64,000 bases of DNA from Hymenobacter aquaticus (GCF_004765605.1 NZ_SRLC01000002.1:434001-498000), one strand, 5' to 3'. Counted from the stretch's first letter, positions 44,551 to 52,851 are shown. A program made the numbers and translations. Notes: generated by a model from the sequence alone, not told the origin.

Positions 44551-44952
44551 GTGAAATCAGGACTCACCAGCGCCACAGAAGCCACGATCGGACTCTTCGC
44601 TCTCACATTCGATGGCTACGCATATACCGAAAAGATGTGGCAGCACCGGCCGGAGCGTGCCGCTGAACTCAGGGAGCAGTTGCATACCAGCGGCCGGCTG
44701 TCTGCTTATGCGGAGGAAAATTTTGCGGTGAATTTTCTGATGCACCGGGACTTTTACTCCTGGAAACATCTGCCGGAAAACCTTTCCCCTGTATGGTATC
44801 AGATGCTCTGGCTTTATCTGCACCTTTACCGCACACCGGTACCGACGGCATTCCGTCATGCCGACCTGTATCAGCAGTGGCAGCAGCGGCCTAAAGGTGC
44901 TGCTGAAGCCGCCGCCGCCGAGATCAGAATGATACTGAGCCGCCACCACTGA
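44551..44952 (+). CDS. Hypothetical protein preceding the cysteine protease
   Basis: A 134-residue helical protein. The start is uncertain: no ATG fits, and GTG 44551 or TTG 44524 is needed, so the gene may be 5'-truncated. MKSGLTSATEATIGLFALTFDGYAY and WQHRPERAAELREQLH are clearly coding by codon bias. Its stop and the next ATG are 1 bp apart (TGA-T-ATG), showing coupled translation with the protease. It may be the substrate, the partner or the inhibitor of that protease. Confidence 0.65.
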   Translation: MKSGLTSATEATIGLFALTFDGYAYTEKMWQHRPERAAELREQLHTSGRLSAYAEENFAVNFLMHRDFYSWKHLPENLSPVWYQMLWLYLHLYRTPVPTAFRHADLYQQWQQRPKGAAEAAAAEIRMILSRHH

Positions 44953-44953
44953 T

Positions 44954-45589
44954 ATGCTGTATCGTCTTGTTCCACAGCTCAGGTTAGGTGTTCAGGGGGC
45001 TGTATCCCATCAGTCCGGAAAATGGCAGCCTGTTCACCTGCGGCAGGGTAGCGTTGATGGAGCGTGCGGTGCATACAGCATCATGATGGTATTGCTCTTG
45101 TTGGGTCGGTTGGATTATGAACAGTTAACCGGATTGGAACAGACAGATGGCAGACGGCGTGAGGGCAGGTTTCTGGCAAGGCTGGAAAGATTTCCTGGTC
45201 TGTTCCGTCAAGGTATGGATATGCAGGAAGTACAGGGCTTGCTTCTGGATAGCTTTGGTAAAGTACTGCACGTGGAGCCTGCACCAAACGGAGGGGAAAC
45301 ATCCTGGGAATTCATAATTGGTCACCTTCAGAATGACCACCCCGTCGTTATCAGCGTTCGGAACGAAAGCTGTGGCCATTGGATGGTTGCAGTTGGAGTA
45401 GAATTCGACGACAGGCAGAAAGTGGTCAGGATACTGGCCCTGGACAGCTCAGCAGCGGCTTCCGGAATTTGTCCGTGGAATGCTTTTATTGAGGCCAGAC
45501 AAAAGAGTAAGTCCCAATATTCCTTCAACTGGCATTCCGATGGTACGTCATGCTCCGTACAAATCGAGGATGTAGTAGCCATTTGGTGA
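44954..45589 (+). CDS. C39-like (papain-fold) cysteine peptidase
   Basis: The 211-residue protein has SVDGACGAYSIMMVLLLLG (nucleophile Cys after Gly-Ala), VISVRNESCGHWMVAVGVE (catalytic His) and LALDSSAAASG (Asp), giving the Cys-His-Asp order of papain-like C39-type domains. C39 domains cleave leader peptides after double glycine, but no transporter or leader-peptide gene is near. It is coupled to the preceding 134-residue gene. A bidirectional terminator follows. A stress or conflict role is inferred from its place beside defence genes. Confidence 0.82.
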   Translation: MLYRLVPQLRLGVQGAVSHQSGKWQPVHLRQGSVDGACGAYSIMMVLLLLGRLDYEQLTGLEQTDGRRREGRFLARLERFPGLFRQGMDMQEVQGLLLDSFGKVLHVEPAPNGGETSWEFIIGHLQNDHPVVISVRNESCGHWMVAVGVEFDDRQKVVRILALDSSAAASGICPWNAFIEARQKSKSQYSFNWHSDGTSCSVQIEDVVAIW

Positions 45590-45627
45590 TTGTTGCTGGC
45601 CTAGCTGCTGAGTTGGTACCCGGCAAT

Positions 45628-45672
45628 GACAGAAAAAGCCAGCCCACACTGTGTGGGCTGGCTTTTTCTGTC
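45628..45672. terminator. Perfect 22-bp stem bidirectional terminator
   Basis: GACAGAAAAAGCCAGCCCACAC and its exact complement around a single-base loop, with A and T runs on both sides. It separates the convergent peptidase (+) and the gene at 45698 (-). Confidence 0.92.
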
Positions 45673-45697
45673 TTTATGATGTGCGTTACTGTCGTAT

Positions 45698-46168
45698 CTA
45701 TACCTCACCTGGAAGTATGCTGTAAGAATGCTCAGAACTGGTTGAACGAGTTTCGTTCTTCGTTCTAAGGTCTGATGTATCCGGCTGCGGTATAAGCACA
45801 ATGGGAGTGCCCGCCACCGTTTCCCCGAACAGCGGGTTGGCCGGCAGCTGCTGCCCGCCGTTGCCATCCGGAATCTGGTTGAACAGCACCACCTCTTCGC
45901 CCGGCGTGCTGGCGGCCAGTGCATCGGTCAGGCGCTGGGGCGTCACCATGTCCAGCAGGTCGTGCACCAGCAGGGTCTGCGTACTCACGTCCACGTTGTA
46001 GGTCTGGTTCAGCGCGTTCATCATGGCTGTGGCCGTCTGGGCGTCGAGCAGGGCCGTAGCCAGGCGCGTAGCGTAGGAGCGGGCTTTGCGGTCAGCCTTG
46101 GCCCGCAGGCTCATGGCGCGCTTCATGCGCTGGCGGAACTGCTTCTGGTAAGGGGTCAGGGTTGCCAT
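45698..46168 (-). CDS. Hypothetical cargo protein
   Basis: A 156-residue protein with a basic N-terminus (KQFRQRMKRAMSLRAKADRKARSY) and a beta-rich middle (GEEVVLFNQIPDGNG). It lies downstream of the 247-residue gene on the same strand, with a hairpin between. Function unknown; pairs of this kind are frequent in Bacteroidetes genomes. Confidence 0.68.
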   Translation of the reverse strand: MATLTPYQKQFRQRMKRAMSLRAKADRKARSYATRLATALLDAQTATAMMNALNQTYNVDVSTQTLLVHDLLDMVTPQRLTDALAASTPGEEVVLFNQIPDGNGGQQLPANPLFGETVAGTPIVLIPQPDTSDLRTKNETRSTSSEHSYSILPGEV

Positions 46169-46205
46169 CTGATAACTGCCTTGCGGCGTTGAAGTGAAAA
46201 AGAAA

Positions 46206-46231
46206 GCGGCCGGCTCCGGGAAGCCGGCCGC
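46206..46231 (-). terminator. Hairpin terminator downstream of the 247-residue gene
   Basis: GCGGCCGGCT-TCCGGG-AGCCGGCCGC; on the minus strand it is followed by a T-rich run (TTTCTTTTTC). It may partly separate the two genes at 45698 and 46253. Confidence 0.7.
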
Positions 46232-46252
46232 GTGCCCGTTGATGCCAGGCGG

Positions 46253-46996
46253 CTAGCCCACGTATACCACCGCCAGCGGGTTGCTGCCGTTGTTGTTCAG
46301 CGGGTACATCTTGCCGTTCAGCTCCTGGTAGAAGTTGATGCCGAGCACGCCCAGCACCACGTCCGTTACGGCCGGGTCGGCGGGCAGCGTGGCCACCACG
46401 TTCTGCGCGCCCAGGGCGCCGCTTAGCGGTTGCGTGCCCAGCGGCGCGGCCACCGTGGCCACGGCAAAGGTTTTGGTGTCGAAGCTGAGCGCGGCTGCGG
46501 CGTACACAACCTCGTAATGGGTGGCGCCCTGCGGGCCGGCCACGTCGGTTTGCGGGTTGATGCCCGCCACGCTCAGCGTTACGTCCCGGCCGGCCAGCTC
46601 CACGCCGTAGCCGAAAAACAGCGTCTGGCTCAGGCCGGCCCCAGCGTTGAAGTTGAAGCCCAGCAGGCCGGCCGTGTTTTCTTTGAGCACCTGCCGGCCG
46701 CCCCGGTCATTGTCCTCGTCGAGGCTGATGATTTCGCGCATCTTCTGCGTCAGCCGGGCCACCAGCTTCTTGTCGCTGGCCGACTGGATAGCCTGGCGCA
46801 GCGCGTCACGTACCAGCTTGCCGGCCGAGGCCGCCTCGCCGAACTCCGAGGCGTTTTCCCGCGTGCGGGCCATGCTGGCCGAGCCGGCAAATGCCGCCTT
46901 GTTGGAAGCCGGCTTCTGCCGGATGCTGCCGTCCTTGGCAAACACGAGCCCGCCGACGGTGCCCTGAATGCCGATAATTCCGGTTTGTTGTGCCAT
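46253..46996 (-). CDS. Widespread Bacteroidetes protein of unknown function
   Basis: A 247-residue protein starting MAQQTGIIGIQGTVGGLVFAK, then MARTRENASEFGEAASAGKLVR. This block recurs in many Bacteroidetes, often in tandem copies, with no assigned role. The C-terminal half is predicted beta-rich (VELAGRDVTLSVAGINPQ). It lies in the right part of the element with a small partner gene at 45698. Some relatives are near secretion or phage-tail-like clusters, so a structural role is possible. Confidence 0.75.
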   Translation of the reverse strand: MAQQTGIIGIQGTVGGLVFAKDGSIRQKPASNKAAFAGSASMARTRENASEFGEAASAGKLVRDALRQAIQSASDKKLVARLTQKMREIISLDEDNDRGGRQVLKENTAGLLGFNFNAGAGLSQTLFFGYGVELAGRDVTLSVAGINPQTDVAGPQGATHYEVVYAAAALSFDTKTFAVATVAAPLGTQPLSGALGAQNVVATLPADPAVTDVVLGVLGINFYQELNGKMYPLNNNGSNPLAVVYVG

Positions 46997-47053
46997 GGGT
47001 GAAAAGGGAAAAGGAGTGAGGAAATGAGAAAAATCAGGGGAGAAGCGGCTGGC

Positions 47054-47629
47054 TCAGCGGGGACAGCCCGAGGCGTAGCGCCGCTTCCCGGCCGCGCTCA
47101 GATTGCGCCAGATGGAAGGCGGCACCGCCGGCGGGCAATGCCACAGCCCGCGCCCCTGGCGCTGGGCCTGCTGCTGCACGGCCGCCAGCCGCGGCACCTT
47201 GTGGCGGGGCGCCCAGGCCCACGCCCAGCCCCGCGCCACCAGCAGTGAGTCCAGGGCCACTGCCGGCCGCTTACCCGCCGCCGGCAGTACCACCGTAGCC
47301 AGGGTCCGGCCATACAGGTCCTGCCCGTGCAGGGTCAGGGCCACCAGCTGCCGGGGCGACAGCAGCCGGCGCACCGAGTCAGCCACCTGCCGGCCGTAGG
47401 GCTGGCCCGGCTCGGGTGCATCCGCCCCGGTCAGGCGCACCCGCAGCACCCGGCCACCGCTCAGCACGTCATAGGTGTCGCCGTCGATGACGCGCACCAC
47501 CCGGCCGGCTTCCGTACGGGGCACGTCCGTACCGCCCCCGGTGCTGCCGGCGGCCGGCGGACAGCCCGTCAGCAGCCCGCCCAGCGCCAGGAAACCAATC
47601 GCAACCAATCGTAACGTATTGTTTGTCAT
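47054..47629 (-). CDS. Secreted thermonuclease (SNase-type) lipoprotein
   Basis: A 191-residue protein from the ATG at 47629 with a lipoprotein signal (LLTGC). The OB-fold nuclease core has VIDGDTYDVL, VRLTGADAPEPGQPYG and QDLYGRTLATVVL, with catalytic Asp/Arg/Glu-type positions. Such Ca2+-dependent nucleases cut DNA and RNA at the cell surface. It is divergent from the HTH gene at 47702. It could degrade incoming DNA or act in nutrient scavenging. Confidence 0.9.
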   Translation of the reverse strand: MTNNTLRLVAIGFLALGGLLTGCPPAAGSTGGGTDVPRTEAGRVVRVIDGDTYDVLSGGRVLRVRLTGADAPEPGQPYGRQVADSVRRLLSPRQLVALTLHGQDLYGRTLATVVLPAAGKRPAVALDSLLVARGWAWAWAPRHKVPRLAAVQQQAQRQGRGLWHCPPAVPPSIWRNLSAAGKRRYASGCPR

Positions 47630-47663
47630 GACGCTAAACCTATGTTCTGCGCCCGTCTGGTTG

Positions 47664-47671
47664 TATCTTTG
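47664..47671 (+). promoter_or_regulatory. Bacteroidetes -7 box (TATCTTTG)
   Basis: TATCTTTG matches the TAnnTTTG consensus and lies 31 bp before the ATG at 47702. No clear -33 TTTG was found. It supports 47702 as the start of the HTH gene. Confidence 0.5.
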
Positions 47672-47701
47672 TCTGTCCCGAACGCCCCCACTCTCCCCAG
47701 T

Positions 47702-47893
47702 ATGCCCCAGGTTTGCATCTACCCCAAGGAGGCAGCCCAGCTTACGGGCACCAGCTACGACGCCGGCAAGCGCCTCCTCCAGCGCATCCGCCGCCACCTG
47801 GCCAAGCCGGCCCGCTCCTACGTTTCCATCGCCGAGTTCTGCCGCTACACCGGCCTGCCCGAGGCCGAAGTATGCGCCGCCCTCCGCCCGTAG
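47702..47893 (+). CDS. Small HTH protein, excisionase-like candidate
   Basis: A 63-residue protein (MPQVCIYPKEAAQLTGTSYD ... YVSIAEFCRYTGLPEAEV) typical of small DNA-binding proteins common in Bacteroidetes. The fold resembles MerR/Xis-type winged helices. It lies two genes from the integrase, so a role in excision is possible but unproven. Confidence 0.72.
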   Translation: MPQVCIYPKEAAQLTGTSYDAGKRLLQRIRRHLAKPARSYVSIAEFCRYTGLPEAEVCAALRP

Positions 47894-48181
47894 CTGGAGG
47901 CAGGCAAAAGCCACCCTCCAGGCACCTTACAACTGCAGTAGTTACGTGGCGTCGGTACCGCATCTGTGCTTCCCCTGGTCGGCAGATACTTTCTGGTACG
48001 CCGGAGGACCAAAACCACCCAGGCCAGGCAACCCCTGGTTTATTTCACGCATCTGGCTCCTGTTGCCGGTACCCTCTGCCTTGTGCAGGGAGGCATCTGA
48101 AGTATGGCAGCTACTCTGGTTCCCAGGGTAGATCCTGGTTTCCCCGCTTTTATCCCGCTTTATACCGCATTCTGCGTTCTG

Positions 48182-49468
48182 ATGAAGTTATTTACCACTA
48201 CTGTTACCAGCATGTTGCTGTGTGCGTCGGCCTTCGGGCAGGACGTTCGTTCCTACGTGAGCACCCATACGGTGCCAGTGGCCATGATAAACCCGGCCGC
48301 CCCGGCCGACGAGTATGCCGATTTAGCCCCGCTGGGTGAAGCCATCGGCGAGGCCCGGGTAGTCATGCTGGGCGAGCAGGACCACGGCGACGGTCCGGCG
48401 TTCCAGGCCAAAACGCGCCTGATCAAATACCTGCACGAGCGCAAAGGATTCACTGTGCTGGCTTTCGAAAGCGACTTTTACGGCCTGACCACGGGCTGGA
48501 ACCAACTGCCCAAACAACCCGACTCCATCCGGCACTTTCTGCGCCACAATATCTTTCCCGTCTGGACGCGCAGCGCCGACTGCCGCTACCTGTTTGAACA
48601 GTACATTCCTCAAAGCTTCCAGACCGCCAGCCCGCTCCAGGTGAGTGGCTTCGATTCGCAGCTGTATCTTAATTACAGCCACCTGCATCTGCGTGAAAAC
48701 CTGGAGCGTTACCTGACCACCTCGGGTATTGCCGGCAAATTTGCCTCCCCCGCCGCCTGCCAGCAGTTTCTGGCGGCGGTGCAGGGATTGATGGTCAAAC
48801 AGCGCACCAACACGCCTGACGCCTTCCCCCCGGCCATGCGCCGGGACCTGGAAAAAGGCCTGCAACTGATCAGCCAGGCCCAGCGCGCTGCCGCCGATAC
48901 ATCCGGCTGGCCGCGCGTAATCGCCAGCCTGCAGGCTTCCATTGCGACCAACTACCCGCTGCTGGCCCGCGACAAGGCCATGGCGGATAACCTGGAATTT
49001 CTGGTGGCTACGCAGTACCCGGATACCAAAGTCATTGTGTGGGCTGCCAATGCTCATATTCTGCGCTACCCGGACCAGCAGCCCGGCAAAGGCCGGGCTT
49101 TCGACATGGTAATCCGCAATAAGATGGGCTCGTATTTCACGCAAAACCCGCAACGGGCCCGGCAAACCTATGTGTTGGGCTTTGCCTCTTATCAGGGCAC
49201 CGCCGGCCGGCTGACCATGCCTGCACCCTATACCATTGCCTTGCCGGAGAAGGATGGCCTGGAAACCTGGATTCCCCCCAGCGTTGTCTACGGCTTTCTG
49301 GATTTCACCTCCTACAACCGGCAGTTCAATACCCCAACCACGCCCTTCGCGTTGAAAAGCCCCGGTCATTCCCTGCCTCCCGGTTCCATTTCCCCTGTCG
49401 CCTGGAATCTGGCCTACGACGGCCTGTTCTTCATTCGCGACATGCAGGCGACGCAGAAAGCCGAATAA
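48182..49468 (+). CDS. Erythromycin esterase family protein
   Basis: A 428-residue protein from the ATG at 48182 with a signal peptide (MLLCASAFG). LGEQDHGDGPAFQAKTRLI, VLAFESDFYG and ANAHILRYPDQQPGKG match the Ere fold, including His and Glu residues used in catalysis. True Ere enzymes hydrolyse the macrolide lactone ring; many family members have other substrates, so macrolide resistance is not certain. As cargo beside the integrase it is a candidate for a transferred resistance-like trait. It is exported, unlike cytoplasmic EreA/EreB. Confidence 0.85.
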   Translation: MKLFTTTVTSMLLCASAFGQDVRSYVSTHTVPVAMINPAAPADEYADLAPLGEAIGEARVVMLGEQDHGDGPAFQAKTRLIKYLHERKGFTVLAFESDFYGLTTGWNQLPKQPDSIRHFLRHNIFPVWTRSADCRYLFEQYIPQSFQTASPLQVSGFDSQLYLNYSHLHLRENLERYLTTSGIAGKFASPAACQQFLAAVQGLMVKQRTNTPDAFPPAMRRDLEKGLQLISQAQRAAADTSGWPRVIASLQASIATNYPLLARDKAMADNLEFLVATQYPDTKVIVWAANAHILRYPDQQPGKGRAFDMVIRNKMGSYFTQNPQRARQTYVLGFASYQGTAGRLTMPAPYTIALPEKDGLETWIPPSVVYGFLDFTSYNRQFNTPTTPFALKSPGHSLPPGSISPVAWNLAYDGLFFIRDMQATQKAE

Positions 49469-49535
49469 CAGTACCGGTGTCGGCCGGTGCGTAGGCTGAG
49501 CGCAGGGCGGCAGCGGCCCAGGCCGCTAACACCCA

Positions 49536-50864
49536 CTACCGCGCCGGCTCCCCGTCGAACCACTCGCCCAGAATCTTCTGCCAGGCATCCAGCACGGCCG
49601 GTGCCAGCAGCCGGGCTTTGTCTTTGGCGTAACGGTCCGTTACGTCTTCCTCGGCGTGGCCCAGCACCAGCCGGGCCAGTGCCTTATTACCGTTGCTGAC
49701 CTGCTTGAGCAGCGTGGCAGCCGTGTGCCGGGCCGTGTGGGTGCTGATGACCTGCCAGATGGGGCGCCAGTTGTGCACCACCTTCCCGCCCGTAATCAGC
49801 CGGTCGTCCCATTCCCGGTTCAGCCCGGCCTGCCGGGCAATGTCTTTGATATAGTCGCCGCGCTGCTGCCAGGTGCGGGCCGGAAACTGCCAGCCCCACC
49901 GTTCCCCGATGTTCACCGCAATAGGGGGGAGGGGCACGGCCGCATCGTTGCCCGTCTTGCCCTGGGCGTGCAGCAGCGCCGGCACCCGCGTGCCATCCTC
50001 CAGCGTCAGCGTAATCCGCTCCCGCGGGTCGAACTTTTCCAGGTCCTCATACCGCCGCCCGCTGAACAGCTGAAACAGCCACCGGTCCCGTTCCTCAGCC
50101 AGTACGTCAGAAGTCGGCCGCCACCTGATCAGCCGCTGTACTTCCTCGATTTCCAGGTCCAGCTGCGGCGCGTTCTTGGCCGAATACTGCAGCCACGCCA
50201 TGTCGGCCGGCAGCCCCAGCTGCTCGAAGCATTTGCGCAGCCCGGTGAAATGTACCTTGATGGTGGCGTCCGACTTCTGCAGGTCCAGCAGATGCTGCTG
50301 GTATTCCTTGGCAATCTTCTGCGTCACCTGCTCCGGCCGCAGATCGGGCCGCCAGCTTTCCATCATAGTGGCCAGCTGGTCGTACTTGCGCAGAGAGTCC
50401 TTGCCCAGGTTGCGGTTTTCCTCTTTCCACTCTTCCAGCACCTGCCGGAACGTGCGGCTGACCGGCTTTGCTGCTGCTACCGGTACCAGTACCTCTTCCA
50501 CCTCCGACGGGAACAGCTCAGCCCGCAGCTGTTCCCGGGTTACCTTCTCGAACGGCGCCCGGTCAAACACTGCCTCGAAAGCCTGGGTAATGTCCCTGAC
50601 CCACTCCGCCAGCCGGGAGTTCAGATACGCCTTGTCAGGATGGTCACCGATAACCTGTCCCGCCTCCGCATCCCAGAACGATTCCTCCCTGCCCCGCCGG
50701 TTCTTTCCTGCCGGAAGTACCAGCTCTCCCGTATCCAGCTGTAGTTCCTCGCCGTGCCAGCGGGCAGTCACCCGTACCGGGCAGAACCCCCGCCTGTTAC
50801 ATCTGGCCAGCCGCAGACTCATCCGCACGCTGATTTGCTTCCGGTAGGTAATCTGCTTTGCCAT
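49536..50864 (-). CDS. Tyrosine integrase of the element
   Basis: A 442-residue tyrosine recombinase. An N-terminal SAM-like/core-binding domain (VLEEWKEENRNLGKDSLRKYDQLA) precedes the catalytic domain. SGRRYEDLEKF holds the first Arg, HTARHTAATLL gives H376-x-x-R379, LGHAEEDVTDRYA gives H403 and the nucleophile Tyr412. It lies next to attR in tRNA-Asn and would catalyse insertion and excision. Transcription runs away from the tRNA. Arm-type repeats lie just upstream of its start. Confidence 0.95.
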   Translation of the reverse strand: MAKQITYRKQISVRMSLRLARCNRRGFCPVRVTARWHGEELQLDTGELVLPAGKNRRGREESFWDAEAGQVIGDHPDKAYLNSRLAEWVRDITQAFEAVFDRAPFEKVTREQLRAELFPSEVEEVLVPVAAAKPVSRTFRQVLEEWKEENRNLGKDSLRKYDQLATMMESWRPDLRPEQVTQKIAKEYQQHLLDLQKSDATIKVHFTGLRKCFEQLGLPADMAWLQYSAKNAPQLDLEIEEVQRLIRWRPTSDVLAEERDRWLFQLFSGRRYEDLEKFDPRERITLTLEDGTRVPALLHAQGKTGNDAAVPLPPIAVNIGERWGWQFPARTWQQRGDYIKDIARQAGLNREWDDRLITGGKVVHNWRPIWQVISTHTARHTAATLLKQVSNGNKALARLVLGHAEEDVTDRYAKDKARLLAPAVLDAWQKILGEWFDGEPAR

Positions 50865-50871
50865 CCTGCCT

Positions 50872-50920
50872 GTGTCCCGGTATAGGTCCCGCTTTGTGTC
50901 CCGGTTTATATCTCAAGATA
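50872..50920. repeat. Putative integrase arm-type sites, right end
   Basis: GTGTCCCGG (50872-50880), GTCCCGC and GTGTCCCGGTTT (50896-50907), followed by CTCAAGATAA, matching the left-end pattern GTGTCCCGGTTT...CTGAGATAA. They lie between the integrase start and the att core. Confidence 0.6.
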
Positions 50921-50984
50921 ACCGGAACGCGGAGGAAAGGCAAGAAGGACGAAAGCAAAAAGTGGCCTGAAGCGGCCTAAAAAC

Positions 50985-51017
50985 GAAGAAGCCCGCCGGG
51001 TATCGGCGGGCTTCTTC
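50985..51017 (-). terminator. Hairpin terminator for tRNA-Asn
   Basis: A perfect 13-bp stem (GAAGAAGCCCGCC and GGCGGGCTTCTTC). It is downstream of the tRNA (minus strand) and lies inside the element, so the element supplies a new terminator; the original is at 8046. Confidence 0.75.
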
Positions 51018-51024
51018 AACTTGA

Positions 51025-51039
51025 GCGCTCCCTCCTGGG
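51025..51039. repeat. attR core in the tRNA-Asn 3' end
   Basis: GCGCTCCCTCCTGGG, identical to 8091-8105. It covers the 3' acceptor strand, the discriminator and the T-stem of the tRNA, so integration rebuilds a complete tRNA. Confidence 0.9.
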
Positions 51040-51099
51040 CTCGAACCAGGGACCCTCTGATTAACAGTCAGATGCTCTAACCGGCTGAGCTAAGGAAGC
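51026..51099 (-). tRNA. tRNA-Asn (anticodon GTT)
   Basis: A 74-base cloverleaf can be drawn: acceptor GCTTCCT/AGGGAGC (one T-G pair), D arm beginning TAGCTCAG, anticodon arm TCTGA-CTGTTAA-TCAGA with GTT, T arm CCTGG-TTCGAGC-CCAGG. No encoded CCA. It is intact and should work; it is the integration target of the element. Confidence 0.95.
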
Positions 51100-51195
51100 G
51101 GTTATGGCGACGTTTATCTGTCGTTGCGGGTGCAATATTAGTGCATGCGGCTAGTTCCTGCAAGCATTGCGCTGAAAATAATTGTAAAAAATTAG

Positions 51196-51636
51196 CTAGT
51201 TCGTGATTGTCAGGACGTTGCCGGACAAAGAAGTTTGGTAGCGACGCAGCGCAATGTTGGCCGGCCCGCCCTGCACCTGGCCCTGGAAGTTGAACTGCGA
51301 CTTGCAGCACGGGTCGAACAGCTGCACGAAAGGCGAGATTTTCACCCGGGCGCAGGTGTCGGCCGAGTTGTAGGTGCAGGTCCGCTCGAAGGCCAGATAG
51401 GTGCTGGCGTTTTGCCGCACCACAATAAGCCCCCGCACCCCGCCCGCGTGGTACACGGCCCCGTTGTCGAAGCGCAGCGCGCTGTTCTGCTGGTCGGTCA
51501 GGTAAAGCACCTCGTTGAAGGCCGTGAGCGGAATCTGGGGCTGAGCCTCCGAATTGCCCGCGCAGCTGGCCAGCAACGGGAGGCTGGCTACGGCTAAGGC
51601 CACAAGGAGGCTAGGCAGAGAAGAAACGCGGAACAT
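51196..51636 (-). CDS. Lipoprotein with a degenerate Rieske-like domain
   Basis: A 146-residue lipoprotein (lipobox LLASC). The C-terminal half (FERTCTY, later DPCCKSQFNFQGQ and GPANIALRRYQTSLSGNVL) matches the Rieske-like fold seen in many Cytophagales lipoproteins, but the His ligands of the [2Fe-2S] cluster are absent, so a standard cluster is unlikely. The Cys residues may form disulfides. Function unknown. Confidence 0.75.
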   Translation of the reverse strand: MFRVSSLPSLLVALAVASLPLLASCAGNSEAQPQIPLTAFNEVLYLTDQQNSALRFDNGAVYHAGGVRGLIVVRQNASTYLAFERTCTYNSADTCARVKISPFVQLFDPCCKSQFNFQGQVQGGPANIALRRYQTSLSGNVLTITN

Positions 51637-51807
51637 AGGCGGATGCGCTAAGGATACGAGCAGAGAGGCTGGCCAGCTGTGAGCCGAAGTACCAGCCGAA
51701 CAGGAAAGCCGCCTTAAAACGCCGAAGCTACGGCTTCTCGTTCCAGGGCGGCTTCCGGTTGGGCTGAGCCTCTATACTATCTATACTATAAAGGAGAAGG
51801 GCCCGAT

Positions 51808-52851
51808 TTATTGTACGCCTTCAAACTGGCGCAGGAAGCGCAGGTCGTTTTCCGTGAACAAACGCAGGTCCTTGATCTGGTACTTGAGCATCGTAATCCG
51901 CTCGATGCCCATGCCCCAGGCGTAGCCCGAGTATTTCTCCGTGTCGATGCCCGACTGCTCCAGCACGTTGGGGTCGACCATGCCGCAGCCGCCAATTTCT
52001 ACCCAGCCGCTCTGCTTGCAGATGTTGCAGCCCGCGCCCTTGCAGATCAGGCAGGTAATGTCGATTTCGGCGCTGGGCTCGGTGAAGGGGAAGAACGACG
52101 GCCGGAACCGGATGTTGATATCCTGACCGAACATTTCCTGCACGAAGTAATACACCGTCTGCTTCAGGTCGGCAAAGCTCACGCCCTCATCAATGAAAAT
52201 GCCTTCGACCTGGTGGAACATCATGTGGGCGCGGGCCGAAATGGCCTCGTTGCGGTACACGCGGCCCGGCATGATGCTGCGAATCGGCGGCTTCTGGCTT
52301 TCCATCACGCGCACCTGCACGGTGCTGGTGTGGGTGCGCAGCAGCGCGTCGTGGGTGGGGTCGGCGGGGTTGCGGGTCACGAAGAACGTGTCCTGCATGT
52401 CGCGGGCCGGGTGGTTTTCGGGGAAGTTCAGAGCCGTGAAGTTGTGCCAGTCGTCCTCGATTTCTGGTCCCTCGGCCACGTTGAAGCCAATGCGGGAGAA
52501 AATCCGCACCATTTCCTCGCGCACCAGGCTCAGGGGGTGGCGCGTGCCCAGGGCCTGGGGCACCACGGGCAGCGTATAGTCGAACGTGGGGTCGGCGGGG
52601 GCGTTTTGCGCGGCGGCTTCCAGTTCCTGCTGGCGCTGGGTAAACTTCTCCAGGGCCAGCTGCTTGAGCTGGTTGAGCTCCTGGCCCACGGCCCGGCGCT
52701 GCTCCTGCGGCACGGTTTTCAGCAGGTCGAACAAATCGGCCAGCTGCCCTTTGCGCCCGGTGAAGGCAATGCGGAACTGCTCCAGCTGGTCGGGAGCGGA
52801 GAGGTCGTAAGCTTCGATTTCGGCGCGAAGGCGGTTGATTTGGTCCTGCAT
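51808..52851 (-). CDS. pheS: Phenylalanyl-tRNA synthetase alpha subunit
   Basis: A 347-residue protein from the ATG at 52851. The N-terminal coiled coil is shared by PheS. Class II motifs include ISARAHMMFHQVEG and SFFPFTEPSAEID (motif 2 region), then IGGCGMVDPNVL and YSGYAWGMGIERI (motif 3). With PheT it charges tRNA-Phe in the cytoplasm. A longer upstream frame exists but lacks PheS homology. Housekeeping gene, marking the return to the core chromosome. Confidence 0.96.
   Translation of the reverse strand: MQDQINRLRAEIEAYDLSAPDQLEQFRIAFTGRKGQLADLFDLLKTVPQEQRRAVGQELNQLKQLALEKFTQRQQELEAAAQNAPADPTFDYTLPVVPQALGTRHPLSLVREEMVRIFSRIGFNVAEGPEIEDDWHNFTALNFPENHPARDMQDTFFVTRNPADPTHDALLRTHTSTVQVRVMESQKPPIRSIMPGRVYRNEAISARAHMMFHQVEGIFIDEGVSFADLKQTVYYFVQEMFGQDINIRFRPSFFPFTEPSAEIDITCLICKGAGCNICKQSGWVEIGGCGMVDPNVLEQSGIDTEKYSGYAWGMGIERITMLKYQIKDLRLFTENDLRFLRQFEGVQ

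Larger units (their letters stand above)
8091..51039. mobile_element. Integrated phage-derived/satellite-like island in tRNA-Asn
   Basis: The element is bounded by the direct repeat GCGCTCCCTCCTGGG, whose right copy is the 3' end of tRNA-Asn. A tyrosine integrase lies 161 bp inside the right end, and GTGTCCCG arm repeats lie inside both ends. The backbone has two S24 repressors, replication-type proteins, endolysin and a small membrane protein, and a RecE-like nuclease. No terminase, portal, capsid, tail, relaxase or conjugation gene was seen, so it is unlikely to be a complete prophage or a self-transmissible ICE. Several cargo blocks, notably 22.7-26.4 kb, are visibly richer in A+T than the host flanks, a sign of separate acquisition. 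Confidence 0.88.

Noticed and set aside
8091..51039. Integrative conjugative element
   Set aside because: No relaxase, coupling protein or type IV secretion gene is visible.
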